A DNA stretch of 64,000 bases from the NCBI GenBank assembly GCA_963814975.1, contig CAWFFB010000012.1, forward strand, positions 211,095 through 275,094, given 5' to 3'. Under the pieces are notes generated by a model, which ran no database searches, was not told where the DNA came from, and worked only from the letters and a program-made list of their open reading frames with translations. This stretch comes from CAVUXJ01 sp963814975. GTDB lineage: Bacteria > Acidobacteriota > Vicinamibacteria > Vicinamibacterales > CAVVIG01. Of this stretch, positions 25,281 to 32,909 are shown one piece after another. Position 1 is the first letter of the stretch. Each line of letters opens with the position of its first letter. The translations under genes and the position numbers were made by a program.

Positions 25281-27677
25281 TTCGGCTCTGCCCAAAGACG
25301 GCCATGATGTCTTTCGATGATGGAGCGGCTGACCGAGAGGCCGATACCCATGCCGTCGCTTTTCGTTGTGTAAAAGGCGTCAAACAGCTTATTCATGCTC
25401 TGGGCGTCGACGCCCACGCCCGCATCCCGCACGCTCACACGCACACGATCACCGTCCTCCCCTTCGGTTCTGATCAGCAATTGCCGCGGGCGATCGTGTA
25501 AACCCAGCATCGCGTCCGAGGCATTGCGGAGCAGGTTCAGGATGACCTGCTGGAGCTGGATACGATCGCCCGTGATGATCGGGAGATCTTCGGCGAGCTC
25601 GGACTGAAGAACGACCCGGTTCCTCTGAAGATCACTCAGCGACAGCGCAATGACCTCTCGCGTCGCCTCGTTCAAATCCAGCGACTCGAGCGTGAACTCC
25701 CTCTTGCTGAAAAGTGCACGCAACCGCATGATCACCTCCGAAGCGCGGTTACCATCGCGAATGGTCCGCCTCGCGGTCTCGCGCGCGCCCTCGACGTTCG
25801 GAGGATCGGCATCCAACATCCGAAGGCACGTACCGGCGTTGGTGATGATGCCCGAAAGGGGCTGGTTGACCTCATGAGCGATCGAGGCGGTCAACGTGCT
25901 CAAGGTCGTGACCCGCGCCACATGGGCGAGCTCGGAACGGGCCCTGTTCAGGGCCTCCTCCGCGACCATGCTCTCTGTCACGTCCTGAAGGGCGCCCACG
26001 AACATCGGTCGACCCTCGATCTGCTCGATGACATGGGCGACGCCTCGCACATGTTTGACGGCGCCGCGGGAGGTCACGATTCGGAAGGCAAAATTGACGT
26101 CCACCCCCGACAAGCCGCGCGCGATCACGGAGTCGAACGACGGCAGGTCGTCCGGGTGGATGATGTCTCGAATTCTCTGCACGGTCACTTTCGTCCCTGG
26201 TTCGAACTCGAAGATGCGGAAGGCCTCGTCGGACCAATTGTGGTCGTCCCCCACCAAGTCCGTGACGAAGCTGCCCGTTTTGCTCAGCCGTTGGGCGTCG
26301 GCGAAACTGTCGTACGCCCGCCTGAGCTCCGCCTCCGCCCGCTTTCGGTCTTCGATGTCGGTGTTTACTCCGTACCATTTGACGACGGTGCCGGATTCAT
26401 CGCGCAGCGGGTTCGCACGGAACAGAAACCAGCGATACGCTCCATCCTGCCGGCGCAGTCGCGCTTCCGCCTCTCCTGGTGCTTCCGAAGCCAAGATGCG
26501 CTGCCACGCGGCTGCCAAGCCGTCCATGTCCTCAGGGTGGACCGCAGCCGTCCAGCCCCAATCGCTCGCCTGCTCCGCGGAAAGGCCCATGAAGTCCAGA
26601 TATTGCTGATTGAAGAACTCGGCGGATCCATCCGGACGCGCCGACCATGCCGGTGCTGGAATCGTGTCGACGAGGAGCTTGAGATTACGCTCGCTCGCTG
26701 CGAGGGCCTCCTCGGCGCGTTTGCGCTCGTCGATGTCGATGAGCAGGTTGTACCAGCGGACGATATGCCCATTGGTATCGCGAAGCGGAAATCCGCGAGA
26801 CTGGAACCACCGGTAGACGCCATCGAAACGCCGAGTACGTACTTCGAAGACAAAGGGGTTACCTGACGCGATCGAATGGGTGAAGTGCTCGACGGCGCGT
26901 GGACGATCCTCAGGATGCGTGGCATCGGTCGTTTCCCAGCGCTTCAGCTCCTCCAACGTCTTGCCGTAGTACTCAAGGACCTGCCGGTTGACAAATTCGA
27001 CCTCGCCGGCGGGCGTAAAGGTCGCGACCAGCCCCGGAATGCTGTCCACGATCAGGCGCGACTCACGTTCGCTTTCGCGCAGCGCGTCCTCGGCGCGCTT
27101 CCGCTCGTCGATGTCCGTCAACAGCACGCACCAGCGAACGATGTGACCGCTTGTATCGCGAAGCGGAAAGCCGTCGTTCTGGAACCAGCGATAAGCGCCG
27201 TCCGAACCTCGAAGCCGCTGCGCGATCGAGTATGGGCTGCCCGAGCCAATCGATTGCGTGAAGACCTGAATGACGTGAGGGAGGTCCTCAGGGTGAACGG
27301 TGTCGTTCGTTCCCCATTGTTTCAGCTCCTCCAGCGGTTGCCCGGTGTACTCGAGGATCTGGCGATTGGCGAATTCGACCTCGCCGGCCGCGGTCAAGAG
27401 TGCGACCGGGCCTGGGATGCTGTCGATGACTAAGCGCGAACTGCGCTCGCTTTCGCGCAATGTTTCATTGGCTATGGACGAGTTCGCGCGTGCGCTGCGC
27501 GAGGCGTTCCTCGAGTTCGTTGGCGATGCCAAGCAGCGCGTCCAGCGACGTGCTCACAATTCGAGGCGGCTCGCCGCCCGTCCATGCGGCAGGCAGGGCC
27601 ATGATGCCGCGCAGATCGTTCAGAGAATCACGCAGTCGCGTGATTTCGTCGGCCGGGGATTCGAGCGGCGGCTCCAC
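25193..27677 (-). CDS. Multi-PAS sensor histidine kinase (5' part in a shifted frame)
   Basis: The main open frame is 25193-27532. It contains four PAS/PAC units (SRLVIDSIPGPVALLT, SRLIVDSIPGLVATFT, KLLVDTIPAPAWSAR, then a fourth starting DSFADAQRLSKTGSFVTDL). HisKA follows (STLTASIAHEVNQPLSGII), then the ATPase (NLLRNASDAM, RDAGVGVDA, GMGIGLSVSRSII). No membrane helix is present, so it is a soluble sensor. The start is probably a GTG at 27677 with a GGGAGG site, giving VEPPLESPADEITRLRDSL, MALPAAWTGGEPPRIV and ELEERLAQRTREL in another frame that ends at 27465; one indel near 27475 separates them. Relatives carry a GAF domain between DALLG and the coil, which is missing here. It is probably the sensor for the two downstream regulators. 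Confidence 0.82.
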
Positions 27678-27932
27678 GTCAGACCTCCCATGCGTGTTCG
27701 CTGCGTCCAGCGTCTCCGCACAGAGTAGCGCATCGCCATGCGTCCGCCGTCTCCGATCATTCCTCCTCGAATTCCAATAGAGATCGCTTCGTTGCAGCAC
27801 CTCCGTTGGTCGGGGCGCACCTCCGTGCCGGGTCCACCGGCCAAAGAACCGATCATCCTTCTAGATCCTGTAGACACGCAGGCGCGTCAGCAAGAGATTA
27901 CGCCCGAACGAGGCCGCGTTACACACGAACCC

Positions 27933-28638
27933 CTATACCCGCTCGTGGTCGCGGTTACGCTCGATGCGGCGTGCGCCATCTTCGGCCGCTTCTTCGGGAC
28001 TCCGTCCCCGCTCGCGCGCAACGATGTATCCAGCGTACCAATCCGACCAGTGATGCTTCGGAGCGGTCGGTTCGTACTCGCCATGACGCTTCTCTGCTTC
28101 CCGGAGAAGCTCGGTCAGAGTCGCCACGTCCAGGCTGAGGCCCCGCCCGGGAAGCCGCGTCGTGACCTGCTGGAGGAGCCAGCTGTTACCGTCGGGATCA
28201 CTGAATGAGGCGAATGAGAAATAGGAACGACCTTCTGGGTCCGGACCCGGCACGCGTCCCTTCGTCCCGGCGACACGAAGGAGGCTGCCGTCGAAGTGGA
28301 ACACCTCGCTCACATCGACGCCCAGTCCAGCGAGCTGTGGCGCGTGCTGCGTCGAGATCATCGACCACGAGGAACGTTCCCTGAACCGATCCCGGCGCGG
28401 CGGGCGTGAACCCCTTGCCGAACATGACGGAGCACGGCGAGCCGGGAGGTGTCATCTGCACGAGCCGCCAATCGTCACCGCTCGCGAAATCGGCGTCCAG
28501 CCGCCAACCCAGGCTCTCGTAGAAGCGCCTGGCGCGATCGACGTCGGACACTGGAATGACGACGACCTCGAGCTTCAGATCGGTCGTGGCGGCGGTGCGG
28601 ATGTGGGTGGCGTCTTCATGGATTGTCTGAGTGCTCAT
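27933..28638 (-). pseudogene. VOC (glyoxalase/bleomycin-resistance fold) protein, frameshifted
   Basis: The two halves lie in different frames. The N-terminal part (to about 28350) reads MSTQTIHEDATHIRTA, LEVVVIPVSDVDRARRFYES, WRLVQMTPPGSPCSVMFG and GTFLVVDDLDAARA. The second part reads LAGLGVDVSEVFHFDG, RSYFSFASFSDPDGNSWLLQ and a C-terminal extension (HHWSDWYAGYIVARERGRSP). Joined, they make a complete two-motif VOC metalloenzyme-like domain with an extra approximately 60-residue tail. The ATG at 28638 has a CGGAGGT ribosome binding site. One small indel near 28345 breaks it. The tail ends inside the gap before the PAS kinase start. Confidence 0.75.
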
Positions 28639-28673
28639 TGTGACCTCCGTGTTTGGTGGTGAATGGATCAGGA

Positions 28674-28815
28674 TCACGCCACGTGTTGCATGGCCGTTTT
28701 CGCGGCGAGCTCTTCGAGCGTTGCGCCAAGCACCCGGTTGAAGGCTGGGAACGGATGAATGACGTCGGCGAGCGCCTTCAGCGGAATGCGCGCGGCGCGA
28801 GCGCGAGCTCGCCCA
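28674..28815 (-). pseudogene. C-terminal tail of a pyridine nucleotide-disulfide oxidoreductase
   Basis: The minus strand encodes RIPLKALADVIHPFPAFNRV, then LGATLEELAAKTAMQHVA and a stop. DVIHPFPAFNRV is the dimerisation-domain end of the mercuric-reductase/lipoamide-dehydrogenase family, carrying the His-Pro that acts as the base in those enzymes. Only about 40 residues remain and the upstream sequence loses the frame (GEICGRARARAA), so the body of the gene has been deleted. It lies directly upstream of the VOC gene on the same strand. Confidence 0.55.
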
Positions 28816-28872
28816 CAGATCTCGCCGGCACGCGGTTGTCGGCTCACGCGCGGCGCGTGAGCACGCTGCGAT

Positions 28873-29128
28873 TCGCGCTCAAGTCGACTACGAAGGCGAC
28901 GTCAAATACCTGCGTCAACTTATGGATCCCACCAGCGCGTGCTGGTTTCATCTGATCAAGAATGCTCGCGGAAGCGCAGTCGTCTATCAGACCTTGGTAT
29001 CGGTTTCGGCTCAGGCGCGGCGGTACCGTGAGATTGGCCTCAAGTCGATACGAAGGTGTCGTCGATACCTTCGTCTGATGGATCCCGACCCGCGCGTTCT
29101 GGTTTCATCCGATCGAGGAGAACAGCAT
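28873..29128 (+). repeat. Dispersed leader-like repeat, tandem pair (copies 1 and 2)
   Basis: Copy 1 (about 28873-28975) and copy 2 (about 28976-29128) share blocks in the same order: GTCTATCAGACCTTGGTATC (left block, copy 2), CTCAAGTCGA, TACGAAGG, ATGGATCCC and CTGGTTTCAT. Copy 2 contains the dyad CGAAGGT-N9-ACCTTCG and ends in CGAGGAGAACAGCATG, an ideal ribosome binding site and ATG. Related copies lie at 31480-31614 and 40551-40637, and a left half at about 25130-25180. Copy 1 is more degenerate and lacks the terminal ATG. Confidence 0.6.
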
Positions 29129-29221
29129 GAAGCCACTTGGATCGCCATGTGGGAGCACCCGGAGCTGTTTGCCGCCGAACTCCGTGCCGCCTTCCGATCA
29201 CTGCGGGCCGCGCAGTCATAA
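29129..29221 (+). pseudogene. C-terminal tail of an epoxide hydrolase-like gene
   Basis: Reading in the frame GEQHEATWIAMWEHPELFAA then ELRAAFRSLRAAQS and stop gives the end of an epoxide hydrolase of the type intact at 40635-41882, whose end reads GHFAAWEQPALFASELRAAF. Here the leader repeat and its ATG run straight into the last approximately 30 codons, in the wrong frame. About 370 codons have therefore been lost by internal deletion. Confidence 0.55.
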
Positions 29222-29248
29222 CCAGCACTTGATTGGTATTCGCGGCGT

Positions 29249-29274
29249 GCGCTGACAGCTCGTCGTGTCAGCGC
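29249..29274 (+). promoter_or_regulatory. Perfect 9-bp stem-loop in the cytochrome P460 leader
   Basis: GCGCTGACA, an eight-base loop, and TGTCAGCGC form a perfect hairpin or operator-like dyad ending 31 bases before the ATG of the cytochrome P460 gene. It could be a repressor site or an RNA structure affecting translation. No regulator is identified. Confidence 0.35.
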
Positions 29275-29305
29275 CGCTGCTCTCACAGAAAGGTGAGGTA
29301 CTCAC

Positions 29306-29881
29306 ATGCAGCACCAACACGTCACGAAACTAATGGGTCTCTTGACCTCCATCTTCATCGTCAGCGTGGTCCTGACGGCACAGTCGCAGGATCGCTTCAC
29401 GCTGAAGTCGGCAAACGGCATCGCGTTTTCGGAATTCAGAGGCTATGACGCCTGGCAGCTGATCGCCACGAGTCAGCCCGATGACGCCAGCGGATGCGGG
29501 ACATCGAAGGTAGGATGCATGAAGGGGATCCTGGGGAATCCCGCGATGATCCAGGCGTACCGCGACGGCATTCCGACGAACGGCAAAGCCGTTCCCGACG
29601 GCGCGGCGCTCGCCAAGATCGAATGGTTGAAGGACCGCGACGAGAAGCCCTACGGCGTGACCGTGCCCGGAACGCAAACCGAGATGTCCTTCATGGTGAA
29701 GGACGCGAAGCGATTCCCGGACACGAACGGATGGGGGTACGCCACGTTCCAGTACGACGCATCGTCCGAGACCTTCAAGCCGTCCACGACCAACCCCTCT
29801 TTCGCACGGGGTTGCCACGGGTGCCACACCGCAAATGCGAAGGCGCGTGATTTCGTCTTCACTGACTACGCGAAACGGTGA
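29306..29881 (+). CDS. Cytochrome P460-family c-type haem protein
   Basis: A 191-residue exported haem protein. An N-terminal signal/anchor (LMGLLTSIFIVSVVLTAQ) is followed by the P460 domain: SEFRGYDAWQLIATSQ, GCMKGILGNPAMIQAY and GWGYATFQYDASSETFKPS. The c-type haem site GCHGCHTANAKARDFVFTDY gives CxxCH near the C-terminus. Family members oxidise hydroxylamine or handle NO; many heterotrophs carry P460-like proteins of unproven role. The residue giving the Lys-haem crosslink cannot be assigned with certainty. The ATG at 29306 has a weak AGGTGAGG site. The next gene encodes an exported cupin, 236 bp downstream. Confidence 0.85.
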   Translation: MQHQHVTKLMGLLTSIFIVSVVLTAQSQDRFTLKSANGIAFSEFRGYDAWQLIATSQPDDASGCGTSKVGCMKGILGNPAMIQAYRDGIPTNGKAVPDGAALAKIEWLKDRDEKPYGVTVPGTQTEMSFMVKDAKRFPDTNGWGYATFQYDASSETFKPSTTNPSFARGCHGCHTANAKARDFVFTDYAKR

Positions 29882-30117
29882 ACGTCATCGCCCATCCTTG
29901 GCAAGGGACGTCGGAGTGCGATGACAAGCCAGGGGAATCTGCTCGTCCAGTTCGGTACCTATACGTGCATCAACTGGCTGCACGCTTCCGTATGTTCGCG
30001 CGTGGGGCCAGAAGGTACAGGCAAGGATTGGTCGTGATCGGCGTGCACACGCCCGAGAGACCGAGCCAGCTTGCGAACGGGTTCATCACGGATGTGTGCA
30101 ACAGGAAAGAGGGTCAC

Positions 30118-30537
30118 ATGAGAACGACGCGAATGGTGGTTGTGGCGGCGGTCATCGTCGCGAGCGGTCCGGTTCTGCACGTCGCGCGGGCGCAGCAGGC
30201 AGGAATCAAACGCATCGATCTCCAGCGGCACGATCTCAGCGTCCCCGGACGCGAGGTCGTTCAGGCCATTGTCGAACTCGACCCTGGGGTGACGTCCTCC
30301 AGGCACACTCATCCCGGTGAAGAGATCGTCTATGTTCTCGAAGGAGCGCCGCTGGAGTACGAGGTCGAAGGAAAGCCGCCGGTAACGCTCAAGCCTGGCG
30401 ATGTCCTCTTCATCCCGGCCGGAAAGATTCACTCGGCGAAGAACGTCGGCAGCCGAAAAGGAGCGGAGCTGGCCACGTATATCGTCGAAAAAGGGAAGCC
30501 GCTTCTCATCGAGGCCGGTGATCGCTCTCCGAGGTGA
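30118..30537 (+). CDS. Exported cupin-domain protein
   Basis: A 139-residue protein with a signal peptide (MRTTRMVVVAAVIVASGP, cleavage near ARAQQ) and one cupin_2 domain. Motif 1, SSRHTHPGEEIVYVLEG, supplies two His and a Glu. Motif 2, LKPGDVLFIPAGKIHSAKNV, supplies the last metal-binding His. The metal site is therefore complete and a small mononuclear dioxygenase-like or sensor role is possible, in the periplasm. The ATG at 30118 follows GAGGG; longer in-frame starts lack signal-peptide character. It follows the cytochrome P460 gene in the same direction. Confidence 0.85.
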   Translation: MRTTRMVVVAAVIVASGPVLHVARAQQAGIKRIDLQRHDLSVPGREVVQAIVELDPGVTSSRHTHPGEEIVYVLEGAPLEYEVEGKPPVTLKPGDVLFIPAGKIHSAKNVGSRKGAELATYIVEKGKPLLIEAGDRSPR

Positions 30538-30624
30538 TTCCGCAGATAGAGCGCGTCTACTGGGTCACCCAACCGTCGCGCGCGGTCCGCACCGACCGAT
30601 TGAGCTAACAGGAGTCCAGAGCCT

Positions 30625-31395
30625 CTATCGTGTCGTGGCGTCTACAAGCAGCAGCAGGCCGAAACCGACGGCGGCGAGCAAGCCGGAGAAGCGCGGACTG
30701 TTGTGGAAGGCCTCGGGAATCATCGTCTCCGCAGCCATCGCGAGCAGTGCTCCGGCGCCAAATGCCTGCAGCCGCGGTGGCCACGCCTGACCGAGTGAAC
30801 CGAACCCAACATACCCTGCCATGATCGCAAGCGCTGCCCCGATGGCGATCGCGCTCCAGAGCAGAACGATGTAGCCGTAACGGCGGCCGGCTGCCCGCAT
30901 CCCCACTGTGCTCGATAGAGCCACCGGAAGGTTGCCCAACGAGAACGCGACCACGAGCGCGAGGGGGACGACCGGATCTCGCAGAGCGACTCCCAACACT
31001 ATCGCTTCCGGGACCGCGTCAAGCGCATTGCCGAGCACGATGGCGACTCCACTGCCAGGCTGCTGCGACTCGGCCGGCTGTTGAATGCACTCTCCGCATC
31101 GCTTGCGGTGAGCGGCACCGAACCGCGCGAGAAGCGCGTTGCTCGCGCTGAACACGGCTGCCCCAAGCAGCAGTGACAGCGCCGCTGCGATGGGCCCAGC
31201 GACCCGGATCGCATCTGCAGCCACTTTGAGAGACACACCGGCGAGCAGCAGTCCCGCCCCGACCGACATCGCCATAGCAATGCGTTGGTGCGGCATTCGT
31301 GAGAATGACCCGGCGATCGCGCCGACCAGCAGCCCGACAGAGGGCACGGCGCCCCACGCCAGGGCAGCCCAGACTTGATCAGCACTCGTGGGCAT
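30625..31395 (-). CDS. ZIP-family divalent metal transporter
   Basis: A 256-residue membrane protein with about eight hydrophobic helices (WGAVPSVGLLVGAIAGSFS at the N-terminus, IVLLWSAIAIGAALAIMAGY near 180). Helix 4 carries GNALDAVPEAIVLGVAL and helix 5 SLGNLPVALSSTVGM, which correspond to the two metal-binding helices of ZIP proteins although the usual His of HxxPEG is Asp. MAAETMIPEAF in the last part also matches. The cytoplasmic loop after helix 3 has a small CGEC motif (HRKRCGECIQQ). The family usually imports zinc or iron; direction and metal are not certain. A dyad 29-53 bp upstream of the start may be an operator. Confidence 0.82.
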   Translation of the reverse strand: MPTSADQVWAALAWGAVPSVGLLVGAIAGSFSRMPHQRIAMAMSVGAGLLLAGVSLKVAADAIRVAGPIAAALSLLLGAAVFSASNALLARFGAAHRKRCGECIQQPAESQQPGSGVAIVLGNALDAVPEAIVLGVALRDPVVPLALVVAFSLGNLPVALSSTVGMRAAGRRYGYIVLLWSAIAIGAALAIMAGYVGFGSLGQAWPPRLQAFGAGALLAMAAETMIPEAFHNSPRFSGLLAAVGFGLLLLVDATTR

Positions 31396-31423
31396 ATGCA
31401 GACTCGGATTGCGACCGCACGAG

Positions 31424-31448
31424 ACGAGTCAGTTCCCGTTCGACTCGT
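31424..31448 (-). promoter_or_regulatory. Candidate operator dyad upstream of the ZIP transporter
   Basis: ACGAGTC, eleven bases, GACTCGT: a perfect 7-bp inverted repeat centred about 40 bp before the ZIP start codon, where a metal-responsive repressor would bind. No Zur or MntR consensus is claimed. Confidence 0.3.
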
Positions 31449-31479
31449 GACCGCATGCAACAGGATGCTCGCCCCAGTC

Positions 31480-31614
31480 CGAGGAGTCCATTGGACCTTG
31501 GTATCGCTTTGCAACGCGAACTTGGCTTCGCGCCGGGACGAAGGTGTCGTCGATTCCTTCGTCTGATTGATCCGGCCATGCGTGTCTGGTTTCATGTGTT
31601 CGAGGAGAACAGCG
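31480..31614 (+). repeat. Dispersed leader-like repeat, copy 3
   Basis: It contains the left block GGACCTTGGTATCGCTTT and the central dyad (ACGAAGGT then TCCTTCGT, one mismatch to perfect). The right blocks are GTCTGATTGATCC and GTCTGGTTTCAT, and the end is CGAGGAGAACAGCGTG. The start codon is followed by CACTCACTCGAACGATTG, similar to the first codons of the intact epoxide hydrolase at 40635 (ATGGAATCATTCGAACGACTG), but that reading degenerates within about 30 codons. Confidence 0.6.
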
Positions 31615-31735
31615 TGCACTCACTCGAACGATTGAGCCGCGATGTCACCTTCCCAAAGCTGAATCATCGTCTGCCGCGTGAGAGCTCCACGGCCAGTATT
31701 CGAGATCCACACGAGATTAGTGGAGGCGGTGCATC

Positions 31736-31893
31736 ATGAGGCGATTCGCGTACACCACTTCGGCGGCCTCGACTCCCTCATGGCGCAGGTGGTGCCGAGG
31801 GCGGCTCCAGGCGACGGTGAGGTTGGTGCACGTGAAAGCAGCAGGCGCCGGCCCATGGGACGCATGGAGCGCCTGGTGTGGTCCATCAGCTAG
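31736..31893 (+). pseudogene. N-terminal remnant of a zinc-type alcohol dehydrogenase / quinone oxidoreductase
   Basis: EAIRVHHFGGLDSLMAQVVP, then RAAPGDGEV, matches the start of MDR-family oxidoreductases (KAIRxHxFGGxDxL...PxPGxGEV). It continues one base out of frame as LVHVKAAGAGPWDAW. A GTGGAGG ribosome binding site precedes an ATG at 31736, which is itself one base out of frame with the body. Only about 50 residues remain before the ligase gene begins. It sits between leader copy 3 and the DNA ligase. Confidence 0.5.
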
Positions 31894-31902
31894 ACTCGCC
31901 TG

Positions 31903-32868
31903 ATGGCTGTCAAAGTCAAGGGCCGCTTCATCGATCCGATGCTGCTTCTGCGGACGGATGCCCTCCCCAATGAAACCAACCGCTGGGAATACCAGTTGAA
32001 GTTCGATGGTTACAGGGCCATCGCGTTCAAGACCGGCGGCAAGGTCCATCTCCGCTCGCGCAACGACAACGACTTCAGCGTCCGATATTCGAACGTCGTC
32101 AAGGGCCTGGCGAAGCTGCCGGACGAGACGGTCATCGATGGCGAGGTGATCGCGCTCGACGAAGCGGGGCGGCCGTCATTCAGCATCTTGCAGAACTACG
32201 GGTCATCGAAGGCGTCGGTGCTGTACTTCGTGTTCGATGTGATGATCCTGGCTGGTCGCGATGTCATGCGCGAGCCGCTCGAGGCCCGTCGGGCGCTGTT
32301 GGAGAGAAGGATCCTGCCGAAGCTCCATGAACCGGCCCGATACGCCGCTCCGCTGGACGCGAACCTGGCCGTGCTTATCGAGTCGGTGAAAGCGCAGGGG
32401 CTTGAAGGCCTGGTGGCCAAACGGCTCGACAGCCGGTACGAGGCAGGCCTGCGATCGGGTGCCTGGCAGAAGATGCGCGTCAACCGCGGACAGGAATTCG
32501 TGATTGGCGGCTACACCGTCGGGACGAGGACGTTCGACGCGCTCGTTTTTGGATACTACGAGGGCGACCGTCTGATCTACGCCGCACGCACCCGCAACGG
32601 GTTCACGCCGGTTGTGCGGCAACAGCTGTTCAAGAAATTCCGCGGCCTGGAAATCAAGGATTGCCCGTTCGTGAATCTCCCGGAAGCGAAAAGCGGCCGA
32701 TGGGGTGCGGGCCTGACGGCCGCGAAAATGAAGGAGTGTCGGTGGCTGAAGCCGGTCCTGGTGGCGCAGATCGAGTTTCTGGAATGGACGGGCGAAAATC
32801 ACCTGCGGCACACCAAGTTCATTGCGCTGCGCGACGACAAACCGGCACGCGAGGTTCGCCGGGAGTAG
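31903..32868 (+). CDS. ATP-dependent DNA ligase (LigD ligase-domain type)
   Basis: A 321-residue stand-alone ligase. Motif I is YQLKFDGYRAIA with the adenylated Lys. Motif III is VIDGEVIALDE, then LYFVFDVMIL, motif IV GLEGLVAKRLDS, and motif V WQKMRVN. The OB-fold domain follows (EFVIGGYTVGT, ARTRNGFTPVV, WLKPVLVAQIEFLEWTGENH). This layout fits the ligase part of bacterial NHEJ LigD without the polymerase or phosphoesterase domains. No ku gene is in this window. The ATG at 31903 (MAVKVKG) is the natural start. It may serve repair during stationary phase or desiccation. Confidence 0.9.
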   Translation: MAVKVKGRFIDPMLLLRTDALPNETNRWEYQLKFDGYRAIAFKTGGKVHLRSRNDNDFSVRYSNVVKGLAKLPDETVIDGEVIALDEAGRPSFSILQNYGSSKASVLYFVFDVMILAGRDVMREPLEARRALLERRILPKLHEPARYAAPLDANLAVLIESVKAQGLEGLVAKRLDSRYEAGLRSGAWQKMRVNRGQEFVIGGYTVGTRTFDALVFGYYEGDRLIYAARTRNGFTPVVRQQLFKKFRGLEIKDCPFVNLPEAKSGRWGAGLTAAKMKECRWLKPVLVAQIEFLEWTGENHLRHTKFIALRDDKPAREVRRE

Positions 32869-32909
32869 CCAATCCATATCAGCCCGAAGCTTTCTGAGAA
32901 CGCGGGTGC

